From positions 477,976 to 541,975 of the forward strand of contig NZ_KK069988.1 in NCBI RefSeq assembly GCF_000576425.1: a stretch of DNA of 64,000 nucleotides, in the 5' to 3' direction. Source of the DNA: Brachybacterium phenoliresistens (GTDB lineage Bacteria > Actinomycetota > Actinomycetes > Actinomycetales > Dermabacteraceae). Position 1 is the first letter of the stretch. Each line of letters starts with the position of its first letter. Of the stretch, positions 63,641-64,000 are shown piece after piece. The notes under the pieces were generated by a model. The model was not told the DNA's origin and searched no databases. It was given only the letters and a program-made list of their open reading frames with translations. The position numbers and the translations under genes are program-made.

Positions 63641-64000
63641 ATGCTCATCGGAGTGCCACGAGAGATCAAGAACCACGAGTACCGCGTCTCGCTCACCGCG
63701 GCGGGCGTGCACGAGCTGGTCATGGCCGGCCATGACGTCCTCGTCGAGCACGAGGCCGGCACCGGCGCCGGCGTCCCGGACGAGGCCTACCGTGCCGCCG
63801 GTGCGCGCATCGCGACCACCGCCGAGGAGGTGTGGGCCCGCGCCGAGATGATCGTGAAGGTCAAGGAGCCGCTGCCGGCGGAGTACGAGCGCATGCGCCC
63901 GGGCCAGATCCTGTTCACATACCTGCACCTCGCGGCCGATGCCGACCTCACCCGGGCGGTCCTCGACTCGGGGACCACCGCGATCGCCTACGAGACGGTG
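63641..64000 (+). CDS. ald: Alanine dehydrogenase, 5' part
   Basis: First 120 codons of an NAD-dependent alanine dehydrogenase (reversible L-alanine/pyruvate plus ammonia); cut by the right end. The family N-terminus [19 protein letters not shown] is present, with [15 protein letters not shown] near residue 36, [13 protein letters not shown] containing the pyruvate-binding lysine near residue 73, and [10 protein letters not shown] near 93 with the active-site His. GGAGGA at 63626-63631 precedes the ATG. Divergent from the ABC-F gene. PntA transhydrogenase shares the fold, but the sequence matches Ald better. Confidence 0.95.
   Translation, partial: MLIGVPREIKNHEYRVSLTAAGVHELVMAGHDVLVEHEAGTGAGVPDEAYRAAGARIATTAEEVWARAEMIVKVKEPLPAEYERMRPGQILFTYLHLAADADLTRAVLDSGTTAIAYETV

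Overview
This is a very GC-rich (about 70% by eye), gene-dense stretch of an actinobacterial chromosome. Actinobacterial markers are WhiA, the mycobacterial-type integration host factor MihF, a class II PyrF, the HGxxPAAW and Trp-associated membrane proteins of the trp operon, and several apparently leaderless transcripts. Gene content and order suggest a Micrococcales member (a Brachybacterium/Dermabacteraceae-like organism would fit), but no sequence comparison was possible. Almost everything is transcribed right to left. Only six genes lie on the plus strand: an MBL hydrolase, a TRIC channel, a thioesterase, tRNA-Leu, a kinase-like protein and ald. No gene-free stretch exceeds about 270 bp.

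Layout. 1-9.7 kb: uvrA-uvrC-rapZ-yvcK-whiA-gap-pgk, linking excision repair, the conserved rapZ/yvcK/whiA regulatory cluster and lower glycolysis; pgk runs off the left end. 9.8-14.5 kb: an MBL-fold hydrolase divergent from uvrA, then uvrB, a nitronate monooxygenase-like gene and coaE; a 17-bp tandem repeat sits upstream of uvrB. 14.6-19.1 kb: a TRIC/UPF0126 channel convergent with the shikimate operon aroC-aroK-aroB-aroD, whose four genes all overlap by 4 bp. 19.1-25.5 kb: a secreted orphan, a NagD-like HAD phosphatase, rpsA and polA. 25.6-28.4 kb: a hotdog thioesterase, a branched-chain-amino-acid-type binding lipoprotein, an ANTAR response regulator and tRNA-Leu(CAA). 28.4-31.4 kb: a small accessory patch (P-loop protein, GNAT, atypical kinase-like protein, alpha/beta hydrolase). 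31.5-39.1 kb: pyk and the glutamate synthase pair gltB-gltD.

39.2-50.5 kb is one long run of tightly packed or overlapping genes: mihF-gmk-rpoZ-coaBC-metK-hisI-trpE-(Trp-associated membrane protein)-HGxxPAAW-DUF2752-trpC-trpB-trpA-lgt. It joins the usual mihF...metK block directly to the his/trp/lgt block. 50.7-60.9 kb holds efp-nusB followed by the complete UMP operon up to PyrF except pyrD and pyrE: pyrR-pyrB-pyrC-(PH-like membrane protein)-carA-carB-pyrF. A PyrR-binding RNA hairpin lies just in front of the pyrR ribosome-binding site. 61-64 kb: an HTH orphan, an ABC-F ATPase and, divergently, alanine dehydrogenase, cut by the right end.

The window is mainly core metabolism and information processing. 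I found no phage, insertion sequence, CRISPR array, defence system or secondary-metabolite cluster. The most interesting signals are regulatory: the PyrR leader, shared half-sites between uvrA and the MBL gene, the VNTR upstream of uvrB, leaderless promoters including those of uvrA and uvrB, and the gap-pgk hairpin. The ANTAR/binding-protein pair and the fused operon architecture also deserve attention.
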